From contig JAXMBL010000003.1 of assembly GCA_046349915.1 (NCBI GenBank), positions 930,001 to 994,000 of the forward strand: a DNA stretch of 64,000 nucleotides, given 5' to 3'. Position numbers and translations under genes: made by a program. A model generated the notes under the pieces. The model was given only the letters and a program-made list of their open reading frames with translations, ran no database searches and was not told the origin of the DNA. Below are positions 52,036 to 61,354 of this stretch, one piece after another. Position 1 is the stretch's first letter; each line of letters starts with the position of its first letter. Source of the stretch: CAIXSC01 sp046349915 (GTDB taxonomy: Bacteria; Planctomycetota; Planctomycetia; Pirellulales; Pirellulaceae).

Positions 52036-53465
52036 GCCAACAACTCTTCGACGACCTTGGCTCCCGTCACGTCAGGATCGGTCAACCGTTCCGGGCGGCC
52101 ACTGTGAGTAAAGGTGAGTTTCCTGTGATCGATGCCCAATTGATGCAGAATCGTCGCGTGCAGATCGGGGACGCTGACTCGGTTCTCCACCGACTTGTAG
52201 CCAAACTCGTCGGTGGCGCCATGAATATAGCCTGCCTTGAAGCCGCCGCCCGCCATCAGCGTGCTGAAGGCATGACGGTTATGGTCGCGACCGTCGGCCC
52301 CCTCGGTAATCGGCAGACGTCCGAACTCGCCGGTCCACATCACGATCACGTCATCCAACAGACCTCGCTGTTTCAGATCCGTGATCAAAGCCGCACTCGG
52401 CTGGTCCACGTGGCCACAGATCTTGCGGAGGTCGTTCTTCAAGTTCGAGTGATTATCCCACGGCTGAAACGACGGATCGAGTGGCGGGAAGACTTGCACG
52501 AAGCGCACGCCTGACTCGACCAGTCGCCGCGCCATGAGGCACCGCGTGCCGTACCCTGCCGTCGCCGGATTGTCGAGACCGTAGAGTTTGCGAGTCGCCT
52601 CGGTTTCCGTTTTCAGGTCGAGGACCTGCGTGGCGGTTAACTGCATGCGGGCGGCGAGTTCAAAGTTCTGGATGCGAGCCTCGAGTTCCGACTCGCCAGG
52701 ATGCTGGTCGCGATGCTGAGCGTTGAGATCCTGGAGAAAACGTCGCGCGCGAGCTTGGGCGTCGGGGGACACGGCACGAGCGGGATTCAAATGCAGCACC
52801 GGCGATCCACTCGCACTAAACTCGGTGCCCTGATAGACAGCGGGCAGCCAGCCGCTGGACCAAACCATCTTGCCCGATGTGTTATAGCCCGCCGGATCAC
52901 GGAGCACGATGTAGCAGGGGAGATCCTGATTCTCAGTCCCCAACGCATAACTGATCCACGATCCCATCGCCGGTCGGCCATTGAATGTCTTGCCTGTCTG
53001 CAGCATGTTCAGCGCGAAGGGATGGTTATTGTTCTCCGTGAACATCGAACGGATCAGACAAAGGTCGTCAGCAACTTTCGCCAAATGGGGAATCAGCTCG
53101 GACAGTTCCATTCCGCTTTGCCCATGCTTGGCGAACTGAAATGGCGTGCCCATGAGGACGTTTTTGTTGCCGAGTTGGAAGACTTCGACTTGCTCCGGGT
53201 GCGGCTGGCCGTTTCGTTTGGACAATTCGGGTTTGTGATCGAACAGGTCCATCTGCGATGGACCGCCGTTCTGGCACAACTGAATGACCGCCTTCGCTTG
53301 GGCGGGAAAATGCCCAACGCGCGGCGCGAGGGCATTGCCGCTTGTGCGAGCGTCGGCGGCTATCGCCGGATTCCTCAACCCAGAATGTTCGAGCAATCCG
53401 GCCAGCGCCAGCGAGCCGAAGCCGCCTCCCAACGATTGCAGTGTTTTCCGTCGAGCTGCATCCAT
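52032..53465 (-). CDS. DUF1501 family protein, Tat-exported
   Basis: A 477-residue DUF1501 protein. ATG 53465 gives the leader MDAARRKTLQSLGGGFGSLAL; the longer frame to 53603 lies inside the upstream gene. Blocks are QNGGPSQMDLFDHKP near 72, PWDNHSNLKNDLRK near 345, WTGEFGRLPITEGADGRDHNRH near 385 and the closing HDLxATxLHxLGxDH-type region near 440. FGRLP replaces the usual FGRTP. It starts 7 nt after the stop of its cytochrome partner and its stop overlaps the next cytochrome gene, so the array is translationally chained here. Confidence 0.92.
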   Translation of the reverse strand: MDAARRKTLQSLGGGFGSLALAGLLEHSGLRNPAIAADARTSGNALAPRVGHFPAQAKAVIQLCQNGGPSQMDLFDHKPELSKRNGQPHPEQVEVFQLGNKNVLMGTPFQFAKHGQSGMELSELIPHLAKVADDLCLIRSMFTENNNHPFALNMLQTGKTFNGRPAMGSWISYALGTENQDLPCYIVLRDPAGYNTSGKMVWSSGWLPAVYQGTEFSASGSPVLHLNPARAVSPDAQARARRFLQDLNAQHRDQHPGESELEARIQNFELAARMQLTATQVLDLKTETEATRKLYGLDNPATAGYGTRCLMARRLVESGVRFVQVFPPLDPSFQPWDNHSNLKNDLRKICGHVDQPSAALITDLKQRGLLDDVIVMWTGEFGRLPITEGADGRDHNRHAFSTLMAGGGFKAGYIHGATDEFGYKSVENRVSVPDLHATILHQLGIDHRKLTFTHSGRPERLTDPDVTGAKVVEELLA

Positions 53466-53472
53466 GACTTGG

Positions 53473-56400
53473 TCACTCCACGTACAGGAATTCGTTGGAC
53501 GACAGCAGCATGTGGCATAGATCGGCCAGCGCCGTCGCTCGCGCTTTGTCCGCGGGATTTCCAGACGACATGTAGCTGCGCTGTTGTTCGTCAAGGAACT
53601 CAAGACTCTTTGCCAACTCGACCGCTGTCGGCGTTCGCGCGAACACCATTTGGAAACTCAGCTTCACCTGATCGTCGATCGTGGGCCCCGCGGTCTCACT
53701 CAGCCTCGTCGCCAACCTCTCGGACTGGGAGAAAAGGAACTCGCTGTTCAAGACGGCGAGCGACTGCAAGACGGTCGCCGAATTCGTGCGCTGCGTGCAA
53801 TTCACCGGCATGATCGGCGCATCGAAGATCTCGAGGAACTTCAGCGGATAGACTCGCCGGGCAAACAGGTAAATACTCCGGCGGTTGGGGCTCGTCGCGG
53901 TAGGGGCCGGCTTTGCTTCGGACAGTCCATCGGCCGGATTGGTGATCTCGACAGGCGGACCACCAGCCGTCCGATCCAATGATCCAGACACTGCCAACAC
54001 CGCATCGCGGACGATTTCCGCCTCCAGGCGTCGCAGGTTCATGCGCCATAGCAAGCGATTTTCGGGGTCGATCCTCTCGGCGGACATCGTGGCAGCATCC
54101 GAGTCGCTCGCTTGATCCGGTAACGCGGGGCGACGCGATGTCTGCCGATAGGCGGTCGACAAGAGGATCTGTCGATGAAGATGCTTGGTACTCCAACCAT
54201 GTTCGATAAAGTCGACGGCCAGCCAATCGAGCAGCTCGGGATGCGATGGCATGCTTCCCGAGCGTCCAAAGTTTCCGAGCGTCTCGACGATCCCGCGACC
54301 AAAATGATGATGCCAGACTCGATTCACAAAGACGCGCGCGGTGAGCGGATGGTCGGGCTGAGTGAGCCAGCGAGCGAGCGCCAAGCGACGGCCGCTCGTC
54401 GTTCCCTGGACGCCAGGCGCCGCTGCTTGTGTTGCAGTTGACGCAGTGGCCGGCGTCGCGTGAGGCTGTAAGACCTCGGGGAATCCAGGTTGAACAAGCA
54501 CGCCGTGGGCTTTGACGTTGCCGCGACGATGAACATGCGAAACGGGCGGATCGCCCACGTCCCACAAAGCCTGAATCACTCCATACGACTTCTTCTGTGA
54601 AGACAAGGCGGTGCGCTGGTCGGAGTTCTGTTTGATCGCCGCCTTCTCGGCCTCGGTCAACGCCGCATCGACATCCGCGTCGGTGACTTTCAGAGTTTTC
54701 TCATGAGTCGCAACAAGTGTCTTTTGAGTCTCATTTCTCTTGTCGGGCGCCAACTCAAACGCCTGCTTCACCTCGGGCCGGATCGCCTCGGGGATTGTCG
54801 CCAGCCGCATCTCGAAGACACGTTGCTTGATTTGCGACCGCGTCTTCTTTTCCGACTCGGCAAGTTCGGCGACTTGCCTGTCGATCTCCGCGTTTCGCTG
54901 ATCGATGGCGGTCTGCTCTTTGGGGGAGACGTCCGCGAGATGACGCGCCTTGGGCGGTTTCCACGCGTGCGGATTCAGCGCTGGCTCGAAACACGCCATC
55001 AACCGATAGTAGTCGCGCTGAGGGAGCGGGTCGTACTTGTGGTTATGGCAACGACAGCACTCCATTGTCAGGCCGAGCACCGCCGTCGAGAACATGTCCA
55101 ATGTCTCGTTGACGACCTCGTAACGTTTCTCGATTCCGTATTGAGGGAAGTCGGTATGGTCGTCGACATTGCGTAGAAAACCGGTCGCGGTGAGCAGCGA
55201 CTTCGTCTTCGTGTTGAACGTGTCCGCCTGCCGCCAATCGACCAGCTCGTCTCCAGCCAACTGCTCGGTGAGGAGCTGGTTGTACGGCATGTCGTCGTTG
55301 AAGGCCTGGATCACGTAATCGCGGTAACGCCAAATGCCGTTGTTCGGGTAGATTGATCCCAGATCATTGTCGAGCTTGCCGTCGACATAGCCCGCCGCGT
55401 CGAGCCAATGTCGTCCCCAACGCTCGCCGTAGTGCGGCGACTTGAGCAACTCGTCAATCAACACCTCATACGCGTTGGGGCGAGTGTCTTCGAGAAACGC
55501 CTTCACGACCGCTGGTTCAGGCGGGAGCCCGGTCAAGTCGAGATACGCGCGGCGAATGAGAATGCCGCGATCGGCATCGGAAGAGAACGTGAGTCCTTTC
55601 TCTTCCAGCTTGGCCAACAGAAAACGGTCGATAGGTGTTCGCACTCGCTGAACGCTTCGCGCCTGAGGTTCCGCGATCTTGCGAGGAGGCTGAAACGCCC
55701 AGTAATCGCGGTCGGATTCCGTGATCCGCGAGTGCGGTGGCAAGGGGACTGTTTTCTCGTCCGCCGGTGTCCCAGCTTTGATCCAACGGCGTAGAAGCAG
55801 TAGTTGCTTCGGCGAGAGCTTGTCATCTTTGTCGGGTGGCATTTGTCCCTGCGAGACGAGGTCGATCAGCAGACTGTTCTGCGGCTCGCCTCGCACCACG
55901 GCCGGACCATTCTCACCGCCACGCAAGATCTCGGAGAGAGTCCGCAGATCGAGTTTGGCTTCCTGTACGTCGCCTCCGTGACAATCGAAGCACTTCGCGG
56001 CGAGTAGCGGCCGGATATCTTTCTCGAACGACGGAGGCGGAGGCAACTCGGCATGATGCACGGTGAGTTTGACGTCCAGACGGGTGCCATCTCCGGTAAA
56101 TGGCGATGGAGTACCGTCCGCAAGCGCATCCACGATGAAATAGACAAAGTCACCGACCTTGACCTGCAATTCACTCGCCGCAAATTCGCCGCGCTGTTTC
56201 TCGGTTCCGAACTTCAATTGACCACTCGCCAGCAGCACGGACTCAACACCGCGATCCGTATCTGGGGGCGGTCCACGTTCGACATACCACGCGACGCCTG
56301 AACTTGCCTGTGAATGCTCAAAACTGCCGTGAATATCGAGCAGACCGGACACAGGGCTTTCCCAGCCCACGATCACCGCATGTTCCGGGCCAGGCGCGAC

Positions 56401-56823
56401 AACGATGTCACCGCGATTCACCGACAAGCCGCCGGCGCGATCCTCCAATGCGGCTGACACGACCGGCGATTCCGCCGGGGTGAGGCGATAAATCCAGCCA
56501 TCGAATGGCAGTCCAAAAACTCGATCCCCTTGTTCGGCGAGCGGCGTGTAGCGTCCATCGCGTAGCCAGCGGCGTGTTGCGGTGGGCCCTTCCGACCGCG
56601 TGGTGCGCAAGAAGTGCCATACGGTTTGTCCGTCGCGATCTGGGTTCGGATTCTCCCGCTTGGCCGCCGTCCGAAACTCGTCCCGCAACGACCAGGTCAT
56701 CGACTTTTGGGGAATCTGTTCGTCGGCACGGATTGAAACGGCTGAGTTCGCGCATAACGCGAAACCCACGAAAAAGCTCGCGATGAAAAAGCTCCCGATA
56801 TCGATCAGATGTTTCCGGTTCAT
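53473..56823 (-). CDS. Secreted PSCyt1-PSCyt2-PSD1 protein with extra N-terminal domain
   Basis: A 1116-residue fusion, the first gene of the array. After a signal peptide (MNRKHLIDIGSFFIASFFVG) there is an N-terminal beta-rich domain of about 220 residues not seen in the paralogues (RRWLRDGRYTPLAEQGDRVF, GSFEHSQASSGVAWYVERG), then PSCyt1 with CFDCH near 275 and PSCyt2 with a variant second heme motif CCRCHNHKYDPL near 595. PSD1 follows at the C-terminus, with a coiled-coil-like stretch in between (DQRNAEIDRQVAELAESEKK). It is divergent from the AraC-type gene with about 80 nt between them. ATG 56823 was preferred to ATG 56838 for a normal signal peptide. Confidence 0.92.
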   Translation of the reverse strand: MNRKHLIDIGSFFIASFFVGFALCANSAVSIRADEQIPQKSMTWSLRDEFRTAAKRENPNPDRDGQTVWHFLRTTRSEGPTATRRWLRDGRYTPLAEQGDRVFGLPFDGWIYRLTPAESPVVSAALEDRAGGLSVNRGDIVVAPGPEHAVIVGWESPVSGLLDIHGSFEHSQASSGVAWYVERGPPPDTDRGVESVLLASGQLKFGTEKQRGEFAASELQVKVGDFVYFIVDALADGTPSPFTGDGTRLDVKLTVHHAELPPPPSFEKDIRPLLAAKCFDCHGGDVQEAKLDLRTLSEILRGGENGPAVVRGEPQNSLLIDLVSQGQMPPDKDDKLSPKQLLLLRRWIKAGTPADEKTVPLPPHSRITESDRDYWAFQPPRKIAEPQARSVQRVRTPIDRFLLAKLEEKGLTFSSDADRGILIRRAYLDLTGLPPEPAVVKAFLEDTRPNAYEVLIDELLKSPHYGERWGRHWLDAAGYVDGKLDNDLGSIYPNNGIWRYRDYVIQAFNDDMPYNQLLTEQLAGDELVDWRQADTFNTKTKSLLTATGFLRNVDDHTDFPQYGIEKRYEVVNETLDMFSTAVLGLTMECCRCHNHKYDPLPQRDYYRLMACFEPALNPHAWKPPKARHLADVSPKEQTAIDQRNAEIDRQVAELAESEKKTRSQIKQRVFEMRLATIPEAIRPEVKQAFELAPDKRNETQKTLVATHEKTLKVTDADVDAALTEAEKAAIKQNSDQRTALSSQKKSYGVIQALWDVGDPPVSHVHRRGNVKAHGVLVQPGFPEVLQPHATPATASTATQAAAPGVQGTTSGRRLALARWLTQPDHPLTARVFVNRVWHHHFGRGIVETLGNFGRSGSMPSHPELLDWLAVDFIEHGWSTKHLHRQILLSTAYRQTSRRPALPDQASDSDAATMSAERIDPENRLLWRMNLRRLEAEIVRDAVLAVSGSLDRTAGGPPVEITNPADGLSEAKPAPTATSPNRRSIYLFARRVYPLKFLEIFDAPIMPVNCTQRTNSATVLQSLAVLNSEFLFSQSERLATRLSETAGPTIDDQVKLSFQMVFARTPTAVELAKSLEFLDEQQRSYMSSGNPADKARATALADLCHMLLSSNEFLYVE

Positions 56824-56893
56824 TCGCAAGTCCCGCACATCTCAGGTCGCGCCCGCCGGACGCCTTGGCAATCTTGACGCCATCGGATCAAAC

Positions 56894-56911
56894 TACCATG
56901 ATCGGATGGTA
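56894..56911. promoter_or_regulatory. Palindrome TACCAT-N6-ATGGTA between divergent genes
   Basis: A perfect 6+6 inverted repeat with 6-nt spacer lies between the AraC-type gene and the PSD1 array. It overlaps ATG 56906, so either the regulator starts at 56957 and this is a true operator, or the operator includes the start codon. It is a plausible site for the regulator, inferred from symmetry and position. Confidence 0.4.
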
Positions 56912-57811
56912 TTGAAATCGCGTTTTACCCGCATTCTTGTTCAATATCCTAACACCATGCCGGCTCTGCCTTCCGAGGCTGTTGACTTCGTTACTCTGGG
57001 ATTTCACGTCAGCGATGCGCCCGCGAACCGCATGGCGAAGCCTCATCGTCACGACGAAATCGAAATCACGGTGCTGGAGGTCGGCTGGATCGACTACCTT
57101 TTCGGCGGCCAGCGGATTCGCAATCTTGCGGGCGAACTTTGCGTTCGCTGGGCGGCGATTCCCCACCAGAGCGTCGATTTCTCGCCGGGCGGCATCCACT
57201 ACTCGTTGAAGGTCCCGTTAGCGTGGTTCCTGAACTGGCAATTGCCAGAGTCGCTTGTTCAGAGACTTCTCGGCGGCGAGATGCTGATCGACAACGAAAC
57301 CGATCCGTGCTGTTCAGATTTGGCAATGATGCGGCGATGGCATGCGGCATTCGTCTCCGCGGATCGTGTCGCCCACCGCATGATTCTATTGGAGACCGAG
57401 GCAAGGTTGTTGCGATTGGCGTTGCGTTTACCACAGTCAGGGGGGTCGTCCGCCACAGGCGGAATGTCCGCACATCTCGGTAAGTTTGAACGGATGACGA
57501 TCTTCATCGCGGGTAATTACACGCGGAGTATCGACGTCGCCGACGTTGCGGCGACGGCAGGCTTGCATCCGAATTCGGCCATGCGGTTGTTTCGGCAGAC
57601 GTGCGGTTTGACCATCTTGGAGTATCTGACCATGCACCGCATCTGGCATGCTCAGCACCTCCTTACCGAAGGACGCCTGAAAATCCGCGACATCGCGAGC
57701 GCATGCGGATTCAACTCGCCTAATCGCTTCTACGCCGCGTTCAAACGCATCGTCGGCCAGCAACCGAAGGACTTCCGCGAGTCACTGCGAATCACGGCTG
57801 AGTCTCAATAG
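56906..57811 (+). CDS. AraC-family transcriptional regulator
   Basis: A 301-residue regulator. The N-terminal cupin-like ligand-binding part contains HRHDEIEITVLE near 50 with the usual His residues. The C-terminal two helix-turn-helix AraC domain has DVADVAATAGLHPNSAMRLF near 215 and IRDIASACGFNSPNRFYAAF near 265, with the FKRIVGQQPKDFR end typical of the family. It diverges from the PSD1/DUF1501 array and probably activates it in response to a small effector, commonly a sugar in this family. ATG 56957 is an alternative start; the open frame back to 56582 is antisense to the array and rejected. Its end overlaps the convergent lactonase gene by 20 nt. Confidence 0.9.
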   Translation: MVLKSRFTRILVQYPNTMPALPSEAVDFVTLGFHVSDAPANRMAKPHRHDEIEITVLEVGWIDYLFGGQRIRNLAGELCVRWAAIPHQSVDFSPGGIHYSLKVPLAWFLNWQLPESLVQRLLGGEMLIDNETDPCCSDLAMMRRWHAAFVSADRVAHRMILLETEARLLRLALRLPQSGGSSATGGMSAHLGKFERMTIFIAGNYTRSIDVADVAATAGLHPNSAMRLFRQTCGLTILEYLTMHRIWHAQHLLTEGRLKIRDIASACGFNSPNRFYAAFKRIVGQQPKDFRESLRITAESQ

Positions 57812-58883
57812 CGACGATCGCCCAGGAAACAGGGCCTGATTTAATTCTGCTGATTGAGACCAGATGGCCGCTGTCGGTGATTCTGTAAGCGGCGACGTGG
57901 CCGCTGGACTCGCCAGCAGCATAGAGGTGGCGACCATCGCGGGTGATCGTGAAGGAACGGGGAATCGTCTCTGTCGGAGTTACGGAGATGCGTGTTAACT
58001 GACCGGACTGCTGATTGATTGAGAAACCGGCGACGCTGTTGTGGCCTCGATTCGCGACGTACAAGAACTTTCCATCAGGAGTCATGAGACAACGGGCTGT
58101 CGAATTCTGATTGGCGTCGAAATCTTTGGGGAGAGATGAAACGGACTGCTGCAAATTCAATCCCATCCTCTTGTCGCGCGTATACATCGATGCGCCGTCC
58201 TCAGCGCTTCCACCCGCCTCATTGCTGCAATAAGCCCAGCGGTTCGAGGGATGTAATACGATGTGCCTGGGATTCTGGCCAGGTCTTGCGGAGACAAACG
58301 GCGGTTCCAACGGAGTCAATCGCCCCGAGCCTGGGGCAAATCGAAACTGATCGACGCGATTTGCACCTGTATGTGACACATAGACGGAGTGGTTTTCCGA
58401 ATCAATCGCGATTCCATGAGCATTGTCAGCGGTCGCCACCGATTGAACAGGAACGTCCGACAGACGTCCGTCGGATGCGACACTGTGGACGGTTATTTTG
58501 CCACTGACATAGTAGGCGGTCAGCAGAAACTTCCCGCTCCGGTCAGTGATCAGGAACGCGGGATCCTCGCCGCCCTCGACGACATTGATCAGTCTCAGCT
58601 TTCCACGGGAGGGATCGATGCGAAAAGCGGCGAGCTGCCCGGAACTCCTTAGTGAGACGAACAGAGTTCGACCATCATGCGATGACGCAAGGAACGCTGG
58701 TTCCGCTTGACAGTCGGTTTCGCAAATTCGTTCCAGTTCGCCCGTCTCGATATCCCGGTGGAAGGTGACGATCTGACGCTGTTGCAGCAGGCTGACGAAG
58801 ACAAACGAATCCGCGCAGGCCAAGCGAACTGTGGCGCACATTACCTGCACACATACAGAAAGAATGATCAGCGTCTTGCGCAT
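57792..58883 (-). CDS. Lactonase-family seven-bladed beta-propeller, secreted
   Basis: A 363-residue protein with a signal peptide (MRKTLIILSVCVQVMCATVRLACA). The whole mature part is a YVTN/lactonase propeller with about seven blades, each with a DGR/DGK-type turn (TPDGKFLYVANRGHNSVAG near 270, HSVYVSHTGANRVDQFRF near 170, DPAFLITDRSGKFLL near 105). It is like the 6-phosphogluconolactonase Pgl family, but the signal peptide argues for another, extracytoplasmic role. It converges on the AraC gene. It may belong functionally to the carbohydrate context, but no direct link is visible. Confidence 0.88.
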   Translation of the reverse strand: MRKTLIILSVCVQVMCATVRLACADSFVFVSLLQQRQIVTFHRDIETGELERICETDCQAEPAFLASSHDGRTLFVSLRSSGQLAAFRIDPSRGKLRLINVVEGGEDPAFLITDRSGKFLLTAYYVSGKITVHSVASDGRLSDVPVQSVATADNAHGIAIDSENHSVYVSHTGANRVDQFRFAPGSGRLTPLEPPFVSARPGQNPRHIVLHPSNRWAYCSNEAGGSAEDGASMYTRDKRMGLNLQQSVSSLPKDFDANQNSTARCLMTPDGKFLYVANRGHNSVAGFSINQQSGQLTRISVTPTETIPRSFTITRDGRHLYAAGESSGHVAAYRITDSGHLVSISRIKSGPVSWAIVAIETQP

Positions 58884-59101
58884 GGGTGGATTTCAATCTT
58901 GGGCTGCAGGCTGGAACGGCCTCTGTTTGAACTGCATGCAACGGCTAAGATGTTCCGTTGTAGTCGTCATACCCACCATGGGGAAGCCGAGGCAAAGATC
59001 AGGGAGATTTGGGCTCAGTGTGACAAACTCCATCGTTGCCCCAATCTCGCCATAAAGCCTACGAGACTCTTGGTGAGTTTCGCGATAACAGGAGACGCAC
59101 C

Positions 59102-60460
59102 ATGACTCGAATCGGTTTACTGACGCTTCACTGCTGTCTACTCATTACGTGCGAGTGGTCGGCGAAAGCGGCGGACGGTCCGTCGTCCTGGCCACAGTTT
59201 CGCGGGCCCGGCTCTCGCGGCGTGGCTGAGGGAGAAAACAAACTTCCCGAGCGCTGGTCGGCCACCGAGAACGTGGCGTGGAAGCGGGACATTGCGGGGC
59301 GCGGCTGGTCGTCGCCGGTGGTGTGGGGCGAGCATGTCTTTCTGACGACCGTAGTCAACACCGGCACAACCGAAGAGGCGAAGAAGGGGCTCTACTTTGG
59401 CGGCGATCGGCCTGTTCCGCCCGACGCGGTTCATCAATGGAAAGTCATCTGCCTGAACCTTAAGTCCGGAGAAATTCGCTGGGAGCGACTGGTTCACGAG
59501 GGGAAGCCGCAGTCGCCAATTCACATCAAGAGCAGCTTTGCGTCGGAAACTCCGGTGACCGATGGCGAGCGAATCTACTGCTGCTTCGGCAATGTCGGCA
59601 TCTTCTGCTTTGACTTCGCGGGCCATTTACTCTGGCGACATAAGCTCGCGCCGTTGCCGACCCGTTTCGGCTGGGGGACGGCGGCTTCTCCGGCTTTGCA
59701 TCAAGGGCGACTCTATTGCTGCAACGACAACGACCAAGAGTCGTACCTGCTCGCGCTCGATGCGAAGACTGGACAGGAGGTCTGGAAAACGCCGCGCGAC
59801 GAGAAGAGCAACTGGGCGACGCCCTTCGTTTGGGAAAACGAGTCGCGCACCGAGATCATTACTCCCGGAACGGGCGCCGTGCGATCCTATAACCTCGATG
59901 GCAAGCTGCTCTGGTCGCTGAAAGGAATGTCGAGCATCACCATCGCCACGCCGTTCGCGGCGCATGGGCTGCTTTTCATCAGTTCGGGCTATGTGCTTGA
60001 CCCGAAGCGGCCGATCTACGCGATCAAGCCTGGCGCGAGCGGCGACATATCGCTCGATAAGGATGCGACATCGAGCGACTTCATCGCGTGGTCTCAGCCC
60101 AAAGCGGCGCCGTATAACCCGACGACGTTGGTCTCCGGCGATCGACTATTCGTCCTGTACGACCGCGGCCTTCTTGCCGGCTATAACGCTCGGTCTGGCC
60201 AGGAACTCTTCAGTCCGCAACGACTGCCCAACGGCCGGGCTTTCACGGCGTCGCCGTGGGCGAGCGGCGGAAAGATATACTGCCTGAACGAAGACGGCAT
60301 TACCTTCGTGTTGCGCGACAGCCATCAGTTTGAACTGCTGCATACGAACTCACTGGCCGAAGACGATATGGGGATGGCGACTTCCGCTATCGCCGGCGAC
60401 CGCCTGCTGATTCGCACCTCGGCGCGGGTGTATTGTATCCAGCAGTCGGCAACCAAGTGA
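59102..60460 (+). CDS. PQQ-like beta-propeller repeat protein, secreted
   Basis: A 452-residue protein. ATG 59102 has AGGAG upstream; a signal peptide (LLTLHCCLLITCEWSAKA) follows. The mature part has the FRGPGSRG start and repeated PQQ-type blades (VAWKRDIAGRGWSSPVVWG, YLLALDAKTGQEVWKTP, SYNLDGKLLWSLKG), seven or eight in all. These structures are like BamB or pyrrolo-quinoline quinone enzymes, but no PQQ ligand residues were recognised, so a binding or scaffold role in the periplasm is more likely than catalysis. The upstream frame to 59036 is rejected because the signal peptide would be internal. Confidence 0.9.
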   Translation: MTRIGLLTLHCCLLITCEWSAKAADGPSSWPQFRGPGSRGVAEGENKLPERWSATENVAWKRDIAGRGWSSPVVWGEHVFLTTVVNTGTTEEAKKGLYFGGDRPVPPDAVHQWKVICLNLKSGEIRWERLVHEGKPQSPIHIKSSFASETPVTDGERIYCCFGNVGIFCFDFAGHLLWRHKLAPLPTRFGWGTAASPALHQGRLYCCNDNDQESYLLALDAKTGQEVWKTPRDEKSNWATPFVWENESRTEIITPGTGAVRSYNLDGKLLWSLKGMSSITIATPFAAHGLLFISSGYVLDPKRPIYAIKPGASGDISLDKDATSSDFIAWSQPKAAPYNPTTLVSGDRLFVLYDRGLLAGYNARSGQELFSPQRLPNGRAFTASPWASGGKIYCLNEDGITFVLRDSHQFELLHTNSLAEDDMGMATSAIAGDRLLIRTSARVYCIQQSATK

Positions 60461-60575
60461 AAGAAGACGAGTGGGAGAAGTCCGGCGCCAGCGACTTACG
60501 CAACAGCCGCCAGACAAAGGACGTTTTGCGGGGCGTTCCAAGCCACCGGCCGTTGTTCAATGACTACATACGGGC

Positions 60576-61076
60576 CTACTGAGCATTCATTTCCAGCTGT
60601 AGCCAACTTCTCGCGTAGCGCCATATTCTATCCGCAGTGGCTGGTGAAACGCCAAGGGCGGCCGCGGCGTCGTCGCCCGTCATGCCGCAGAAGAAACGCA
60701 GTTCCACCAGCAGTGCGTGCTGAGGCATTTTTTCCGCGAGTACCTGCAGTGCATCATCCAGCTTAGCGAGTTGCTCATCCGTGGCGGGACTCGCGAGATC
60801 GTCGAGCGGCACCTGCTTGAATTCACCACCGCGTTTGCTGGCTAGTCGAGCCCGTGCGCGATCGACCAGAATACGCCGCATCGCGGTTGCCGCCACTCTC
60901 AAATAATGGTTGCGATCTTGGAAGGAAAGTTCGCTCTTGGCGATGCGCAACCACGCTTCGTGCACGAGTTCCGTTGGCGTGAGGCTATTGCCAGACGCTT
61001 CACGTAAGAGCCTTTGCGCGGCAAGTGAACGCAGTGCTTGATACACGGTGCCTTCGAGCGCAGACATGTCGCTCAT
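60576..61076 (-). CDS. ECF-type RNA polymerase sigma factor
   Basis: A 166-residue sigma factor of the planctomycete-rich ECF group (Sigma70_ECF). Region 2 is seen in TPTELVHEAWLRIAKSELSFQ and NHYLRVAATAMRRILVDRAR; region 4 is GMTGDDAAAALGVSPATADRIW. It begins with a short LRSLAAQRLLREASGNS segment and lacks some N-terminal residues usual for the group. ATG 61076 (MSDMSALEG) was chosen; the frame extends to 61226 but that part does not look like the family. It diverges from the large extracellular gene at 61355 and may control it. No anti-sigma gene is adjacent. Confidence 0.88.
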   Translation of the reverse strand: MSDMSALEGTVYQALRSLAAQRLLREASGNSLTPTELVHEAWLRIAKSELSFQDRNHYLRVAATAMRRILVDRARARLASKRGGEFKQVPLDDLASPATDEQLAKLDDALQVLAEKMPQHALLVELRFFCGMTGDDAAAALGVSPATADRIWRYARSWLQLEMNAQ

Positions 61077-61354
61077 GGGCTGCTCACAGTTCAGGGGTCG
61101 CTTGGCAGGCTCGGCAAGCATAGCGAGTAATGGGAAGGGACGCCAGCCACCGCTTGTGGGAGTGGAATGCTCACACGCCATACCCTGATTGGCTCGTCGG
61201 ATGGCTCGATTCCGCTGACCGAGCAACTTTTTTCAGAAAATTCGGCGCCGTGTGACGCTCGTTGCGACATTTTCACGCTTTATCCCTGCGAGCCAATCTC
61301 ACGGCGCCTCCTGCGCCGCAGGGAGCCTACATCTTTCGCATCGGCCGCACGAAC

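Noticed and set aside
56582..56905. Long N-terminal extension of the AraC-type gene
   Set aside because: This part is antisense to the signal peptide and N-terminal domain of the PSD1 array gene, and lacks resemblance to AraC proteins.
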